The notes: generated by a model from the letters alone, not told the origin. Shown: positions 43,140-53,436, counted from the stretch's first letter. The stretch is 64,000 nt of DNA from an uncultured Pelagibacteraceae bacterium (GCA_902579465.1 CACHGV010000006.1:1-64000); one strand, 5' to 3'. Made by a program: numbers and translations.

Positions 43140-43408
43140 TTTTTTCTTTTATCTAATTCACTCATTACATCTTCAATTTTTATATTATTAGCCTCAAGGT
43201 ACATAATTAAATGATAAAATACATCAGCTGCTTCATGGATTTTATTTGAATTTTCTTCAACTGCTTCGATAAGTTCATTTATTTCTTCAAGCACTTTCGC
43301 TTTACTCAAAGATTTATCACTCAAAAGTTTATTGGTATAAGAACCATCAACTGGAGTTGATTTTCTTTCTCGAGCAAGATTAAATAAACTTTCTAGGGTA
43401 TTTAGCAT
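43136..43408 (-). CDS. hisE: Phosphoribosyl-ATP pyrophosphatase
   Basis: HisE performs the second step of histidine synthesis, cleaving phosphoribosyl-ATP to phosphoribosyl-AMP. At 90 residues it is compact. EEINELIEAVEENSNKIHEA and ADVFYHLIMYLEA hold the conserved acidic EE...E and E-x-x-D-type metal residues. It is tightly packed after hisF and overlaps mcl by 4 bases. Confidence 0.94.
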   Translation of the reverse strand: MLNTLESLFNLARERKSTPVDGSYTNKLLSDKSLSKAKVLEEINELIEAVEENSNKIHEAADVFYHLIMYLEANNIKIEDVMSELDKRKK

Positions 43409-43409
43409 C

Positions 43410-44165
43410 TCAAATCCTAACAGGTATTCCTTTTGAGTCCAAATATTCTTTAGCTTCCTTCACAGAATATTTTCCATAGTGAAATATAGATGCTGCTAAA
43501 ACCGCACTAGCATTGCCCAATTTAATGCCATCGACTAGGTGATCAAGATCTCCAACCCCACCTGATGCTATTGTAGGTATGTTTACCATTGAAGAAATTT
43601 TAAACATTAAATCTATATCATATCCTACTTGGGTACCGTCTCTATCCATTGAGGTGATCAACAACTCACCTGCGCCACTCTCTTCCATCTTTCTTGCAAA
43701 CTCTAAAGCATCAATTCCAGTATTATTTCGACCTCCATGGGTATAAACTTCCCATTTCTCACCATTTTTTTTAGCATCAATTGCAACGACGATACATTGA
43801 GAGCCAAATTTTTTTGAACTTTGGACTACTACATCTGCATTTTGAACTGCAGCTGTATTAATTGAAACTTTATCAGCTCCACAATTTAATAGTTTACTAA
43901 TATCGTCCACACTTCTTACTCCACCACCTACTGTTAAAGGTACAAAACATTTTTTTGAAGTATCTTTCACAACTTCATAAATTGTATCTCTATTTTCATT
44001 TGAAGCAGTGATGTCTAAAAAACAAATTTCATCTGCACCACCATCACTATAGATTTTTGCTTGTTCAACGGGATCACCTGCATCTTGTAAATCAACAAAG
44101 TTTATACCTTTTACAACTCTTCCATTTTTAACATCTAAGCAAGGTATAATTCTATTTTTAAGCAT
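43410..44165 (-). CDS. hisF: Imidazole glycerol phosphate synthase subunit HisF
   Basis: HisF is the cyclase subunit, paired with the glutaminase HisH. The 251-residue barrel begins [20 protein letters not shown] and contains FLDITASNE with catalytic Asp, [25 protein letters not shown] and [10 protein letters not shown]. Both catalytic aspartates are present. It overlaps hisA by 8 bases. Confidence 0.98.
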   Translation of the reverse strand: MLKNRIIPCLDVKNGRVVKGINFVDLQDAGDPVEQAKIYSDGGADEICFLDITASNENRDTIYEVVKDTSKKCFVPLTVGGGVRSVDDISKLLNCGADKVSINTAAVQNADVVVQSSKKFGSQCIVVAIDAKKNGEKWEVYTHGGRNNTGIDALEFARKMEESGAGELLITSMDRDGTQVGYDIDLMFKISSMVNIPTIASGGVGDLDHLVDGIKLGNASAVLAASIFHYGKYSVKEAKEYLDSKGIPVRI

Positions 44166-44883
44166 CTATTTCTTTTGCAAGTTCATCTAATTTAATATCA
44201 CCATCATATATAGCTTTACCAACTATAATACCTTCAATGTTTTTATTTCCTAAATCTTTAGCTTTTTTAATATCATTAATTGATGAAACACCTCCAGATA
44301 TAATTACTGGACAGTTTGAATTATTAGCAACGTTTTCTGTTTCATCAAAATTTGGACTTAGTTTCATTCCATCACTATTTATATCTGTATAAATTAATCT
44401 ACTAGCTCCATAATCATTTACATGTTTTAAAAAATCTAAAGTTTTTAAATTAGAATTTTCTTTCCATCCAGATACAGATAAATAACCATCTTTAGCATCT
44501 AGACCTAAAGCAATTTTATCAGGAAATTTTTCACATGCTTCTTTTAAAAAATTTTTATCTTTTATTGCAGCACTTCCTAAAATTACTTTCTCAACTCCAG
44601 CATCAGTATATTTTTGAATACTTTCAAAGCTTCTTACACCTCCACCTATTTCAATTTTAAGATCAAATTTGTTAACTATTTCCTCAATAATATCTATGTT
44701 TACAGTCTCTCCTCTCAACGCTCCATCTAAATCAACTATGTGCAGATTTTTGAAACCATGATCTTTGTATTTGCCTGCTTGTTCAAGTGGTGACATTTTG
44801 TATACAGTTTTGTTATTAAAATCTCCTTTTACTAACCTGACACATTTTTTGTCTTTTATGTCTATTGCTGGAAATATTTTCAC
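44158..44883 (-). CDS. hisA: ProFAR isomerase HisA
   Basis: HisA isomerises ProFAR to PRFAR. The 241-residue TIM barrel, a paralog of HisF, starts [20 protein letters not shown] and contains [37 protein letters not shown] and YTDINSDGM. The catalytic Asp is in PAIDIK and the base in YTDIN. It lies 2 bases after the FkbM-type methyltransferase, which breaks up the usual hisH-hisA order. Confidence 0.97.
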   Translation of the reverse strand: MKIFPAIDIKDKKCVRLVKGDFNNKTVYKMSPLEQAGKYKDHGFKNLHIVDLDGALRGETVNIDIIEEIVNKFDLKIEIGGGVRSFESIQKYTDAGVEKVILGSAAIKDKNFLKEACEKFPDKIALGLDAKDGYLSVSGWKENSNLKTLDFLKHVNDYGASRLIYTDINSDGMKLSPNFDETENVANNSNCPVIISGGVSSINDIKKAKDLGNKNIEGIIVGKAIYDGDIKLDELAKEIDA

Positions 44884-44885
44884 TT

Positions 44886-45671
44886 TTAACTGTTTAATGT
44901 ATTAATATTTGTATAAATATAATCTGATCTATATTTAGATTTAAAAATTTTTTTATATTGAATCATTTTTAAAAAATTATCAACTTTACCATAATTTGGA
45001 TCAGGGATTTCAATTAATAGCAAACACTGATTATTCTTAAGATTTTTTATTAAGCCCTTTAAAGTATAGATCTCATGACCTTCTACATCAATTTTGATAG
45101 TAAGCATTTCATTTTTAAGACTAAAAATATCATCTCCAATCATAAAATTTGCGTCTTTAATTTCAAGATCTTTACAATTAAATTCACCATCTGAATATAA
45201 TATTGCTGTGTTTGAGTGTACATATCCATCTTTAATCATAGCTCTTACTTGTTTTTTTTGATTCATGTCAGATAAACCAAAATTAAACACTTCAATATTT
45301 TGAAATGAATTTTTTTCTAATGTTTTTCTAAATCTATTGTATGGATCTATATTAGGTTCAAATGCTTTTACTTTTAAATTTTTAAATTTTTTTGCAAAGT
45401 AAAAAGAATAATATCCAGAATTAGACCCAATATCAAAAAAATATGTAAATGAGTTTTCTTTCATTTTATTCTCCAAAAAATTCACTTGGTCATTTTCATA
45501 TTCTTGATGTAAAATTATATGCCTATCTATAGGATCTAAAAAATCTAAATAAAAATATATATTTTTTACTTTAAAAAAATTTCGATTTTTTTTAAAGATT
45601 TTGAAATATTTAACACTTAACGAAGGAATAAGTCTTTTAAAAAAAGGAAGTTTTAATAGAAACCTTATCAT
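44886..45671 (-). CDS. FkbM family methyltransferase inserted in the his operon
   Basis: The 261-residue protein has the FkbM pattern: YFFDIGSNSGYYSFYFAKKF (SAM-binding), VKAFEPNIDPYNRFRK (acidic residue), TIKIDVEGHEIYTLKGL near the end of the core and LIEIPD. Such enzymes methylate sugar or lipid hydroxyls. It has no connection to histidine synthesis, yet sits 2 bases from hisA and 24 bases from hisH in the same direction. It is very Lys/Phe-rich. It is probably a surface-glycan gene that landed in the operon. Confidence 0.88.
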   Translation of the reverse strand: MIRFLLKLPFFKRLIPSLSVKYFKIFKKNRNFFKVKNIYFYLDFLDPIDRHIILHQEYENDQVNFLENKMKENSFTYFFDIGSNSGYYSFYFAKKFKNLKVKAFEPNIDPYNRFRKTLEKNSFQNIEVFNFGLSDMNQKKQVRAMIKDGYVHSNTAILYSDGEFNCKDLEIKDANFMIGDDIFSLKNEMLTIKIDVEGHEIYTLKGLIKNLKNNQCLLLIEIPDPNYGKVDNFLKMIQYKKIFKSKYRSDYIYTNINTLNS

Positions 45672-45695
45672 TTTAAAGTTAAAAAATATTCATAA

Positions 45696-46322
45696 TTATA
45701 ATTTTATGAAATTATCGATTACTTTAAGACCAATTTTATCACTCTTTTCAGGGTGAAATTGCGTACCAAATATATTTTCTTTCTCAACAGCACAAATGAC
45801 AATAGATGAGTAATCAGTTGTAGCTAAAATTACAGATTTATCCTTAGGTACAAACTCATAGCTGTGCACAAAATACATGTGAGAATTATTTTCTATACCT
45901 TTAAAAATACTACTATTTTTTGTAATATTAATTTCATTCCACCCAATATGTGGAAGTTTGAATTTACCATTTTGATTATCCATTTTAGATACCTTTCCCG
46001 AGATCCAACCTAAACCTTTAGTTTCAGTTTCCTCATAGCCAATATCAGCAAACATTTGAAGCCCAACACAAATTCCAAGAAGTGGTTTTTTACTTTCTAA
46101 TGCAAATTCATTAAGAGTATCTATCAATCCGCTAATGCTATTGAGCCCATCAATACAGCTTTTAAAAGAGCCTTGCCCAGGTAATACAACCTTATCGCTA
46201 ATTTTTATTTTTGCAAGATCTGCTGTTACTTCAATGTTAACTTTGTCTTTTGCAACTTCTTTAAACGAATTAATTACAGAACTAATATTGCCTGAATTGT
46301 AGTCAACAATTGTGACATTCAT
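45696..46322 (-). CDS. hisH: Imidazole glycerol phosphate synthase glutaminase subunit HisH
   Basis: HisH supplies ammonia to HisF by hydrolysing glutamine. The 208-residue class I amidotransferase has DYNSGNISSV at the start, oxyanion strand VVLPGQGSF, nucleophile Cys in GICVGLQMF, and the His-Glu pair in TQFHPEKSD. Triad intact. It follows hisB by 5 bases. Confidence 0.97.
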   Translation of the reverse strand: MNVTIVDYNSGNISSVINSFKEVAKDKVNIEVTADLAKIKISDKVVLPGQGSFKSCIDGLNSISGLIDTLNEFALESKKPLLGICVGLQMFADIGYEETETKGLGWISGKVSKMDNQNGKFKLPHIGWNEINITKNSSIFKGIENNSHMYFVHSYEFVPKDKSVILATTDYSSIVICAVEKENIFGTQFHPEKSDKIGLKVIDNFIKL

Positions 46323-46327
46323 TAAAT

Positions 46328-46918
46328 TTATAAAGAACCTTTTGTAGAAGGTATTGTGGTTTTATTTCTTGGGTCCATTTCTAAAGCGTTCCGCAAAGAT
46401 CTTGCCAAACCTTTAAAGCAAGATTCAATAATATGGTGACTATTGTCACCATAAATATTTTCAACGTGCAAAGTAATTCCTGCAGCTTGTGAAAACGCTT
46501 GGAACCATTCTTTAAATAATTCTGTATCCATCTCACCTAATTTTTCTACTTTCAATTTTACTTTCCAAATTAAATAAGGTCTATTTGAAACATCGATTGC
46601 AACTCTAGTTAATGTTTCATCCATTGGAATCATCGCATGTGCATATCTTTTTATGCCAACAAATTTTTTAGATGCTTTTTTCAAACATTCACCAATTGCA
46701 ATTCCAGTATCTTCAGTTGTGTGATGAAGATCAATATGCGTGTCGCCTTTAGCTTTAATATTCATATCCATCGAAGAGTGTTTCGATAATTGCTCAAGCA
46801 TGTGATCTAAAAATCCTATACCTGTGTCAACTTTGTACTTACCCTTACCATCAATATTTAAATCAACGCTGATGTTGGTCTCTTTTGTTTTTCTACTTAT
46901 TTTGGCTTTACGTTTCAT
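46328..46918 (-). CDS. hisB: Imidazoleglycerol-phosphate dehydratase
   Basis: HisB (the monofunctional dehydratase) acts on IGP. The 196-residue protein has [35 protein letters not shown] and the second metal repeat [19 protein letters not shown]. Mn-binding His residues are all present. It is the first gene of the minus-strand run down to the GNAT gene and diverges from hslV over 91 bases that must hold both promoters. Confidence 0.97.
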   Translation of the reverse strand: MKRKAKISRKTKETNISVDLNIDGKGKYKVDTGIGFLDHMLEQLSKHSSMDMNIKAKGDTHIDLHHTTEDTGIAIGECLKKASKKFVGIKRYAHAMIPMDETLTRVAIDVSNRPYLIWKVKLKVEKLGEMDTELFKEWFQAFSQAAGITLHVENIYGDNSHHIIESCFKGLARSLRNALEMDPRNKTTIPSTKGSL

Positions 46919-47009
46919 AATCTGAAAAAGGTATATATCTATTATTCAATTATGGCAATATTTCTAGGCTTGGTCTTGAACTATTGTATTTAGTATCCAT
47001 CTATATCCC

Positions 47010-47525
47010 ATGACAACAATAGTATTAGTAAGAAAAAACAATGAAGTAGTAGTTGCTGGTGATGGCCAAGTTAGTATGGGAAATACAGTAATTAAGAAAA
47101 CTGCAAATAAAGTTCGTAAGATTGAGAAAAGAAATGTGATCGCAGGATTTGCTGGATCTACTGCAGATGCATTAACATTATTTGAAAGGTTAGAGTCTAA
47201 ACTAGAAAAACATGCTGGAAATCTAGCAAGAGCAGCTGTTGAATTAGCTAAAGATTGGCGCACAGATAAATATTTAAGAAGATTAGAAGCCTTGATGGCT
47301 GTTGGTGATAAAGAAAATAGTTTCATTATTTCAGGAACTGGCGATGTTTTAGAGCCGGAAGGAGATGTTATTGGAATAGGATCAGGTGGAAATTATGCAT
47401 TAGCATCTGCAAAAGTTTTAATGGATACAGATTTATCAGCAGAGGAAGTTGCAAAAAAAGCGATTAAAGTTGCATCTGAAATATGCGTTTTCACAAATGA
47501 TAATTGCAATATAGAAAAAATTTAA
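47010..47525 (+). CDS. hslV: ATP-dependent protease subunit HslV
   Basis: HslV is the threonine-protease chamber of HslUV. The 171-residue protein starts [20 protein letters not shown]; after Met removal Thr2 is the nucleophile. [15 protein letters not shown] and [14 protein letters not shown] are family landmarks. The hslU ATG is one base beyond its stop. The adjacent hisB and hslVU arrangement is common in alphaproteobacteria. Confidence 0.97.
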   Translation: MTTIVLVRKNNEVVVAGDGQVSMGNTVIKKTANKVRKIEKRNVIAGFAGSTADALTLFERLESKLEKHAGNLARAAVELAKDWRTDKYLRRLEALMAVGDKENSFIISGTGDVLEPEGDVIGIGSGGNYALASAKVLMDTDLSAEEVAKKAIKVASEICVFTNDNCNIEKI

Positions 47526-47526
47526 T

Positions 47527-48897
47527 ATGGAAAAATCAAACGTCACAACTCTCCCAAACGCAAAAGTAAAAAAAGAAAATAGTAATATTCAAAACTCATT
47601 ATCTCCAAGAGAAATAGTTTCTGAGTTAGATAGATTTGTTGTTGGACAAAATAATGCCAAAAGAGCTGTTGCAATAGCCTTAAGAAATAGATGGAGAAGA
47701 CAAGCTTTAGATGGTGATATGAAAGATGAAGTGCTTCCAAAAAATATTTTAATGATGGGACCAACAGGTGTTGGTAAAACAGAAATATCTAGAAGATTAT
47801 CAAAATTAGCTGAGGCACCCTTTGTAAAAGTTGAAGCAACGAGATTTACTGAAGTAGGTTATGTTGGAAGAGACGTAGAACAAATAATTAGAGATCTTTT
47901 AGAAATTGCTATTGCAATGGAAAAAGTTAAAAAAAGAAAAGAAGTTCACACTAAAGCACAAAAATTAGCAGAGGATAGAGTTCTTGACGCAATAGTTGGG
48001 AATAAAGCAAGTGTTGCAACACGAGAAAGTTTTAGAAAAAGATTAAGAGACGGTGATTTAGATGATAATGAAATTGAAATAGCTGTTACTGAAAGTGGCG
48101 GTGGAATGCCATCATTTGAAATTCCTGGTATGCCTGGTGCAAATGTTGGAATGATTAATATTTCAGACATGTTAGGAAAATCTATGGGCCAAAAAGCTAA
48201 GAAGAAAAAAATGTCAGTAAAAGAGTCTCATGAAATATTACTAAACGAAGAAGCTGATAAATTAATAGAACAAGATAAAATTATTAAATCAGCAAAAAAT
48301 ACGACTGAGAACAACGGAATCGTATTTTTAGATGAAATAGACAAAATCTCAGCAAGAACTGATAGAGTTGGAGGAGATGTTTCCAGAGAAGGTGTTCAAA
48401 GAGATTTACTTCCTTTAATTGAGGGGACAACTGTGAGCACTAAATATGGTCCAATTAAAACAGATCACATATTATTTATAGCATCAGGAGCTTTCCAACT
48501 AGCAAAGCCATCAGATCTTTTACCTGAGCTTCAGGGAAGACTTCCAATCAGAGTTGAGCTAGATGCATTGAATAGTGAGGATTTCAAGCGAATCTTAAAA
48601 GAGCCGGACAATAGTTTGATTAAACAATACAAAGCTTTACTTAAAACAGAAAATGTTGATTTAGAATTTACTGAAGATGGAATTGATACCATCGCAACAA
48701 TTGCAAGCGAAGTAAATACAACAGTTGAAAATATTGGCGCAAGAAGACTGCATACTATAATCGAAAGAGTTTTAGATGAAATTAGTTTTACTGCAACAGA
48801 CCGAGCTGGAGAAAAGATCAGTATAGACTCGGATTATATTAAAAAAAATATTGGCGAACTTGTAAAAGACGCTGATCTTTCAAAATTTATTTTATAA
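47527..48897 (+). CDS. hslU: ATP-dependent protease ATPase subunit HslU
   Basis: HslU unfolds substrates for HslV. The 456-residue AAA+ protein has [21 protein letters not shown], Walker [15 protein letters not shown], the intermediate I domain (about 140-250) with [20 protein letters not shown], Walker [12 protein letters not shown], and the sensor and C-terminal region ending DLSKFIL. Length is standard. It converges with the Smr gene after a 3-base gap. Confidence 0.98.
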   Translation: MEKSNVTTLPNAKVKKENSNIQNSLSPREIVSELDRFVVGQNNAKRAVAIALRNRWRRQALDGDMKDEVLPKNILMMGPTGVGKTEISRRLSKLAEAPFVKVEATRFTEVGYVGRDVEQIIRDLLEIAIAMEKVKKRKEVHTKAQKLAEDRVLDAIVGNKASVATRESFRKRLRDGDLDDNEIEIAVTESGGGMPSFEIPGMPGANVGMINISDMLGKSMGQKAKKKKMSVKESHEILLNEEADKLIEQDKIIKSAKNTTENNGIVFLDEIDKISARTDRVGGDVSREGVQRDLLPLIEGTTVSTKYGPIKTDHILFIASGAFQLAKPSDLLPELQGRLPIRVELDALNSEDFKRILKEPDNSLIKQYKALLKTENVDLEFTEDGIDTIATIASEVNTTVENIGARRLHTIIERVLDEISFTATDRAGEKISIDSDYIKKNIGELVKDADLSKFIL

Positions 48898-48900
48898 TTC

Positions 48901-49317
48901 TTATTTTTTTTTTCTTAAAAAAATATCAAAATTTCCAACGGATGGATTTTCAACAGCCTCAAAATCAATACTTATAATTTTGTTCATTAAATGATCACTA
49001 CCTTTAATAAAATTAGGTACTGAGTATTTTAATATGCTCAAATTACTAGATTGATATGGGTCATTTAAATTTTTTGATCTTAAGCCCTTTCCTGTAATGA
49101 CATTAATTTTGTTAACTCCATTAATAAAACATTCTTCTATGTAGGAAGTCATCTTGTGATTTGCTTCCTCTAAAGTATATCCATGCAAATCAATAGATCT
49201 TTCAATATATCTATTAGGTGATGAAGAAATTTTTTGGTCTTTATTTTCTAATTTATCAGTACTATTTAAAAAATCTTGCCAGTCTTTTTTATCTTTGTCT
49301 GATATTTTTTTTATCAA
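48901..49317 (-). CDS. Smr domain protein
   Basis: The 138-residue protein is a compact Smr (MutS2-related) domain: SIDLHGYTLEEANHKMTSY with the DLHG motif, INVITGKGLRSKN (TGKG motif) and VPNFIKG later. Smr domains are nicking nucleases or RNA-binding in relatives. The upstream Tim44-like gene ends one base before it, so they probably form a pair. Confidence 0.9.
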   Translation of the reverse strand: MIKKISDKDKKDWQDFLNSTDKLENKDQKISSSPNRYIERSIDLHGYTLEEANHKMTSYIEECFINGVNKINVITGKGLRSKNLNDPYQSSNLSILKYSVPNFIKGSDHLMNKIISIDFEAVENPSVGNFDIFLRKKK

Positions 49318-49908
49318 CTAAGCCTGAGTGTCTACTATTAGCCAGTTAGGATTTTTTGAAGTACTATCTTTTGTAAATTTCCAAGTATCTAAAACTTTTT
49401 TAACTTTTTGGGCGTCACCAGATACAATTTTATTATCTTTATCTTTAATGCAAGATATAATTTCACTTACAAATTCAACGCTAACTTCAAGCATATTTTT
49501 ATTTTGATTGTGCTCTTTTATTTCTGCAGAATTAATACCGATAAAAGTGGTTTCAGAAGTTACATTTCTTGCCTTTTTGTCTTTGATGGCTTCATCAAAT
49601 TGATCATATACATTTTTTGCTAGAAGATTTTTAATTGATTTAAGATCTCCTTTTGAGAAGCTCGTGATAATACTTTCATAAGCGATCTTTGCACCGTTTA
49701 GAAAATCTTTTTTTGCAGCATCATCAAAAGTTTCAGCATTAAGAACAGGAGAAACTTTAGTCTCTTTAACTTCCTCGTGGGGAAAACTTGAATTAATATT
49801 TTCCTCAAAACCAGTTTTTTTTCCCAAAATCCCTCTTAATCTAAGGAAAATAAAACCAGCAATCATGGCTAGTAATATTATATCGATGTACTCGAAGCTA
49901 TAACTCAT
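49318..49908 (-). CDS. Tim44-like domain protein
   Basis: The product (196 residues from the ATG at 49906-49908, MSYSFEYIDIILLAM) has one N-terminal membrane helix and a soluble Tim44-like domain (about 60-196: LNAETFDDAAKKDFLNGAKI, AYESIITSFSKGDLKSIKNLL, and NWLIVDTQA end). In alphaproteobacteria this TimA-type protein sits near Smr, FxsA and SecB, as here, and may be a relative of the mitochondrial import motor component. An earlier in-frame ATG at 49950 is unlikely. It diverges from fxsA. Confidence 0.88.
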   Translation of the reverse strand: MSYSFEYIDIILLAMIAGFIFLRLRGILGKKTGFEENINSSFPHEEVKETKVSPVLNAETFDDAAKKDFLNGAKIAYESIITSFSKGDLKSIKNLLAKNVYDQFDEAIKDKKARNVTSETTFIGINSAEIKEHNQNKNMLEVSVEFVSEIISCIKDKDNKIVSGDAQKVKKVLDTWKFTKDSTSKNPNWLIVDTQA

Positions 49909-49966
49909 ATATTGATAATATTTACTATGTTGATTAATTTCAACCTGCAATTTACATTATAGACAA

Positions 49967-50395
49967 ATGAACACAGCAATAATTCTTATTTTAGGGATAC
50001 CTCTCATTGAAATCTATTTATTTATAAAGGTTGGATCAGAAATAGGAGCTTTAAACACTATTTTATTAATTCTTACAACGGCGATTGTGGGTATTTGGTA
50101 CGCAAGATACGAAGGATTTAACACTTTACGTTCAGGAATGTCTCAATTAGTCAAAAATGAGCTACCACTTTATGAAATAGTTTCGGGGGCGGCAATTGCT
50201 TTTGCTGCTCTCTTATTAATATTACCAGGATTTGCTACTGATATTATAGGTATTTTATTGGTTTTTCCTGTTACGAGAAAAATAATTCTTAGTAAGTATT
50301 CAAAAACATATGCATCTAAAAAAAAAGGTAATGATAAAAGAAAAACTTATATTGAAGGAGAATATGAAGATATAGAGGATAAAGATGGAAAATAA
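49967..50395 (+). CDS. fxsA: FxsA family membrane protein
   Basis: The 142-residue protein shows the FxsA pattern: an N-terminal helix IILILGIPLIEIYLFIKVGS, an adjoining helix LNTILLILTTAIVGIWYAR, and GAAIAFAALLLILPGFATDIIGILL. The C-terminal tail is charged. In E. coli FxsA overproduction relieves phage T7 exclusion by the F plasmid; in alphaproteobacteria its role is unknown. It overlaps the secB start by 11 bases. Confidence 0.9.
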   Translation: MNTAIILILGIPLIEIYLFIKVGSEIGALNTILLILTTAIVGIWYARYEGFNTLRSGMSQLVKNELPLYEIVSGAAIAFAALLLILPGFATDIIGILLVFPVTRKIILSKYSKTYASKKKGNDKRKTYIEGEYEDIEDKDGK

Positions 50396-50807
50396 ATTTA
50401 AAATGATTGTAAGTTATATTAAAGATTTATCAGTTGAAATTCCAAGCCCAGAAGCTTTGGTAACAATTAGAAATACTATTCCAGAATATAAGATGAAAGT
50501 TGATATTAATTCAAAACCTTTAAAAAGAAAAATGATAGAAGTTTTAACCACTTTAACATATGAGAATCCAAACCCAAAAAAAGAAAAGGGCTTTTTTCAA
50601 ATCGCATATGCAAATGTCATTGAGATACTTGATTTAAAAATTAATAAGGCAGATCTAGAAAAAATAATATTAAGTGATCTTCAAATAATGATGTATCCGG
50701 AGTTAGAGAAAAAGTTTTTGACTATATTACGATCATCAGGTTTGCCAGATTTAAAATTTGGCAATAAAATTGATTTTGAAAAACTATATAAAGAAAGATT
50801 AAATTAA
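50385..50807 (+). CDS. secB: Protein export chaperone SecB
   Basis: SecB keeps preproteins unfolded and delivers them to SecA. The 140-residue protein matches the family: YIKDLSVEIPSPEALVTIRN, IAYANVIEILDLK, and the C-terminal SGLPDLKFGNKIDFEKLYKER. The position beside fxsA and the Tim44-like gene is the usual alphaproteobacterial one. It converges on dnaQ with a 4-base overlap. Confidence 0.95.
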   Translation: MENKFKMIVSYIKDLSVEIPSPEALVTIRNTIPEYKMKVDINSKPLKRKMIEVLTTLTYENPNPKKEKGFFQIAYANVIEILDLKINKADLEKIILSDLQIMMYPELEKKFLTILRSSGLPDLKFGNKIDFEKLYKERLN

Positions 50808-51469
50808 AAGAAATTTTTTTTTAAATTTTTTTTAAGAAATTCTTTATGGCTCAGTAGTTCTTGTTCAGTTGGTTTTATCACTTTTTTAAAATATTCTACT
50901 CCACCTTGAGACAAAGAAATATTATTTTCACTATTCTCAACTAGATTTAGAGTAGGTTCTTTTTGATCAATTAAATTTATGTAAACTTTTGCAAGTAAAT
51001 CACAATCAATCAGGGCAGTATGTTTTTCTCTTCTTGAATTATCAATTCTAAACCTTTTGCATAGTGCATCTAAGCTTATTCCTGAGCCTGGAAATTTATT
51101 TCGCGCTAATTCTAGCGTATCAATCACATTTGCAGTACTTATCTTTGGCTTCCCAATTAAAGTTAATTCATTATTTAAATGACCAATATCAAATTCGGCG
51201 TTATGTATAATAATTTTTTTATCCTTAATAAAATTTATAAAATCATCAGCTATGTCAGCAAATTTTTGTTTGGTTGCTAAAAAGTCATCAGAATAACCAT
51301 GAACTTCAAATGCTTTCTCTGATACTTTTCTTTCAGGGTTTAAATAAAAATGGAATATATTTTTTGTTGGTATTAAATTATCTAACTCTATACAACCAAT
51401 TTCTACAATTCTATGACCATCTCTAACTGATAAGCCTGTTGTCTCAGTATCTAGAACTATTTCTTTCAT
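50804..51469 (-). CDS. dnaQ: DNA polymerase III epsilon subunit (proofreading exonuclease)
   Basis: DnaQ supplies 3'-5' proofreading. The 221-residue protein has Exo I LDTETTGL, Exo II HNAEFDIGHLNNEL, and Exo III HTALIDCDLLAKVY with His and Asp ligands. The C-terminal part that binds the alpha subunit is short. Its start lies 26 bases inside the end of coaE, a large overlap, indicating coupled translation. Confidence 0.95.
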   Translation of the reverse strand: MKEIVLDTETTGLSVRDGHRIVEIGCIELDNLIPTKNIFHFYLNPERKVSEKAFEVHGYSDDFLATKQKFADIADDFINFIKDKKIIIHNAEFDIGHLNNELTLIGKPKISTANVIDTLELARNKFPGSGISLDALCKRFRIDNSRREKHTALIDCDLLAKVYINLIDQKEPTLNLVENSENNISLSQGGVEYFKKVIKPTEQELLSHKEFLKKNLKKNFF

Positions 51470-52037
51470 TTAAAATTTTTTTTTTAATTAGTTTAACTTT
51501 TTTTTTCATCACATTTACTGAAAAATTATTATTAATGACATAGTCAGCTAATTTTTCTTTTTTAGATAAGATAACCTGATTTTCTTTAAGATTCTTTAGC
51601 AATTTTTCATTAAAGTTCGGCCTCTTTTTTAATCTGTTTAAAACTTTAGATTTTTTTGATTTTACAAAGATAATTATATCTTTTTTTTTATTGAGTTTGT
51701 TTTCTATTAATAAAGGGATATCAAAAATAATAACCTCACTCTTTTTATTCATTATTATGAATTTTTTCATTTTTTTTCTTACCAAAGGGTGAACAACAGA
51801 AGATATAATTTTAAGATTTTTCTTATTTGCGTTAATAGCCGATATAAGCTCCTTTTTTTTAATGGGAAATGTTTTTATAAATTTTGGTAATTTTTTTTTT
51901 AATTTATTAAAACACTCTTTATTATTTTTATAAATATATTTTACCTCATCATCTGCATTAAATACTGGATATCCAAAAAGCTTTGAAATAAAAGATTTCC
52001 CTGAACCTATGCCGCCAATTATTCCAGCTCTAATCAT
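51444..52037 (-). CDS. coaE: Dephospho-CoA kinase
   Basis: CoaE phosphorylates dephospho-CoA, the last step of CoA synthesis. The 197-residue protein has P-loop IGGIGSGKSFISK at residues 7-19, IFDIPLLIEN and VVHPLVRKK. It is unusually Lys-rich. Order dnaQ-coaE-aroE-maf is the conserved alphaproteobacterial oriC-proximal set. The annotated gene ends 26 bases past the dnaQ start. Confidence 0.94.
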   Translation of the reverse strand: MIRAGIIGGIGSGKSFISKLFGYPVFNADDEVKYIYKNNKECFNKLKKKLPKFIKTFPIKKKELISAINANKKNLKIISSVVHPLVRKKMKKFIIMNKKSEVIIFDIPLLIENKLNKKKDIIIFVKSKKSKVLNRLKKRPNFNEKLLKNLKENQVILSKKEKLADYVINNNFSVNVMKKKVKLIKKKILNERNSSRY

Positions 52038-52060
52038 ATTTAATTTTAAATCTCATAGTT

Positions 52061-52855
52061 TCATTTTTTTAGAAATTCAATTAATTCTTTATTAATTTCT
52101 GGTTCAACATTATGCCAAATATTAAAGGCTTGCTGGCCTTGAAATAAGAACATATTTAAACCATTTTCAATTACATTACCTTTTGCATTGCCTGCCTCAG
52201 AGAATTCTGTTTGAAATGGAGAGTATATAACATCATAAAAAAGCTTGTTATTACTAATCTGTGAAAAGTCTAAACCAAACTTATCATCTTTCTTCAAACC
52301 TAAAGTAGTTGCATTAATTATCATATCAAAATCAGGTAAATCACCCCAGTCTATAATATTAATCTCTTTGAAAAACTTTTTTAAATTATTAGCTTTTTCT
52401 TTGGTTCTATTACTCAAAAGTATTTTTGATGCTTTCATCCTTAACAGCGAAAAAATAATTGATGGTACAACACCACCAGCACCTAATATCAGAACTGTTT
52501 TGTCATTAACATCATAATTCAATTTTCTTATACTTAATTCAAACCCATTAATATCAGTGTTATCTCCAATTAAATGACCTTTATTTAACGATATAGTATT
52601 TACAGATTGTGTCCTTAATGCATTACTACTTAAAATATCTAGGTGAGGTATTATTGATTTTTTAAAAGGGACAGTAACATTTAAACCCTCCAAATCTCCA
52701 TTTTTGATAGATTTACATAGTTCAGACAAATCATTGTCATAGGTTTCCAATTTTCCATAAATTGCATCTAAATTATTTTTTTTAATCCAATAATTATGTA
52801 ACTTTGGAGATAAAGAATGTTCAATCGGATTCCCTATTACTAAAAATTTTTTCAT
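52061..52855 (-). CDS. aroE: Shikimate dehydrogenase
   Basis: AroE reduces 3-dehydroshikimate with NADPH in the shikimate pathway. The 264-residue protein shows VIGNPIEHSLSPKLHNYW, NVTVPFKKSIIP with the catalytic Lys, DNTDINGFE with catalytic Asp, GAGGVVPSI and LLSNRTKEKANN. It overlaps maf by 4 bases and is followed by coaE after 23. Confidence 0.96.
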   Translation of the reverse strand: MKKFLVIGNPIEHSLSPKLHNYWIKKNNLDAIYGKLETYDNDLSELCKSIKNGDLEGLNVTVPFKKSIIPHLDILSSNALRTQSVNTISLNKGHLIGDNTDINGFELSIRKLNYDVNDKTVLILGAGGVVPSIIFSLLRMKASKILLSNRTKEKANNLKKFFKEINIIDWGDLPDFDMIINATTLGLKKDDKFGLDFSQISNNKLFYDVIYSPFQTEFSEAGNAKGNVIENGLNMFLFQGQQAFNIWHNVEPEINKELIEFLKK

Positions 52856-53436
52856 TTTTGAAGTTCTAAATATTCCTTAATTTTTTTAATAGGTAAGCCC
52901 ATTATTGTATCTTCATCTCCATCAATATTTGAGAATAAAGCTCTTCCTTCTCCTTCAATTTGATAGACATTATAAGCATACAAAGCCTCATCGCTTATTT
53001 TATTTAGATAAGTGACTAATTCATTTTTAGAAAGATCCTTCATGGTTAAATAAGCTTTGTCGGTATAGTTCCAAACCATGGATCCATTTTTAGATATACA
53101 AACCGAACTGATCAAGGAATGTTTTTTTCCATTAAGTTTCTTTAAAATATTTAAAGCCTCTCCCCTACTTTCTGGTTTTGATATTAATTCTCCAGTTAAA
53201 TCGATGACGCTATCTGCTCCTAATACTAAAGTATTATTAAATTTTTGACTTACCTTGTTTGCTTTTAATTCTGCTAGATTTTTAGAAATAATTTCTGGTG
53301 AAGCTCCCTCTTTTAATAAACTTTCTTTTATTGGATCCTCATCCACATTTGATACCTCAACGTTGCAATCGATATTATGATTATCTAATATTTCTTTTCT
53401 GACTTTGCTTTTTGAAGCTAAAATAATCTTAATCAT
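52852..53436 (-). CDS. maf: Maf family nucleotide pyrophosphatase
   Basis: The 194-residue Maf protein hydrolyses non-canonical or standard NTPs (dTTP, UTP) to monophosphates. ILASKSKVRKEIL is the N-terminal substrate loop; VLGADSVIDLTGE carries the catalytic Asp; SKPESRGEAL and YQIEGEGRALFSNIDGDEDT follow. It overlaps the PEP synthetase regulator by 8 bases. Confidence 0.94.
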   Translation of the reverse strand: MIKIILASKSKVRKEILDNHNIDCNVEVSNVDEDPIKESLLKEGASPEIISKNLAELKANKVSQKFNNTLVLGADSVIDLTGELISKPESRGEALNILKKLNGKKHSLISSVCISKNGSMVWNYTDKAYLTMKDLSKNELVTYLNKISDEALYAYNVYQIEGEGRALFSNIDGDEDTIMGLPIKKIKEYLELQK

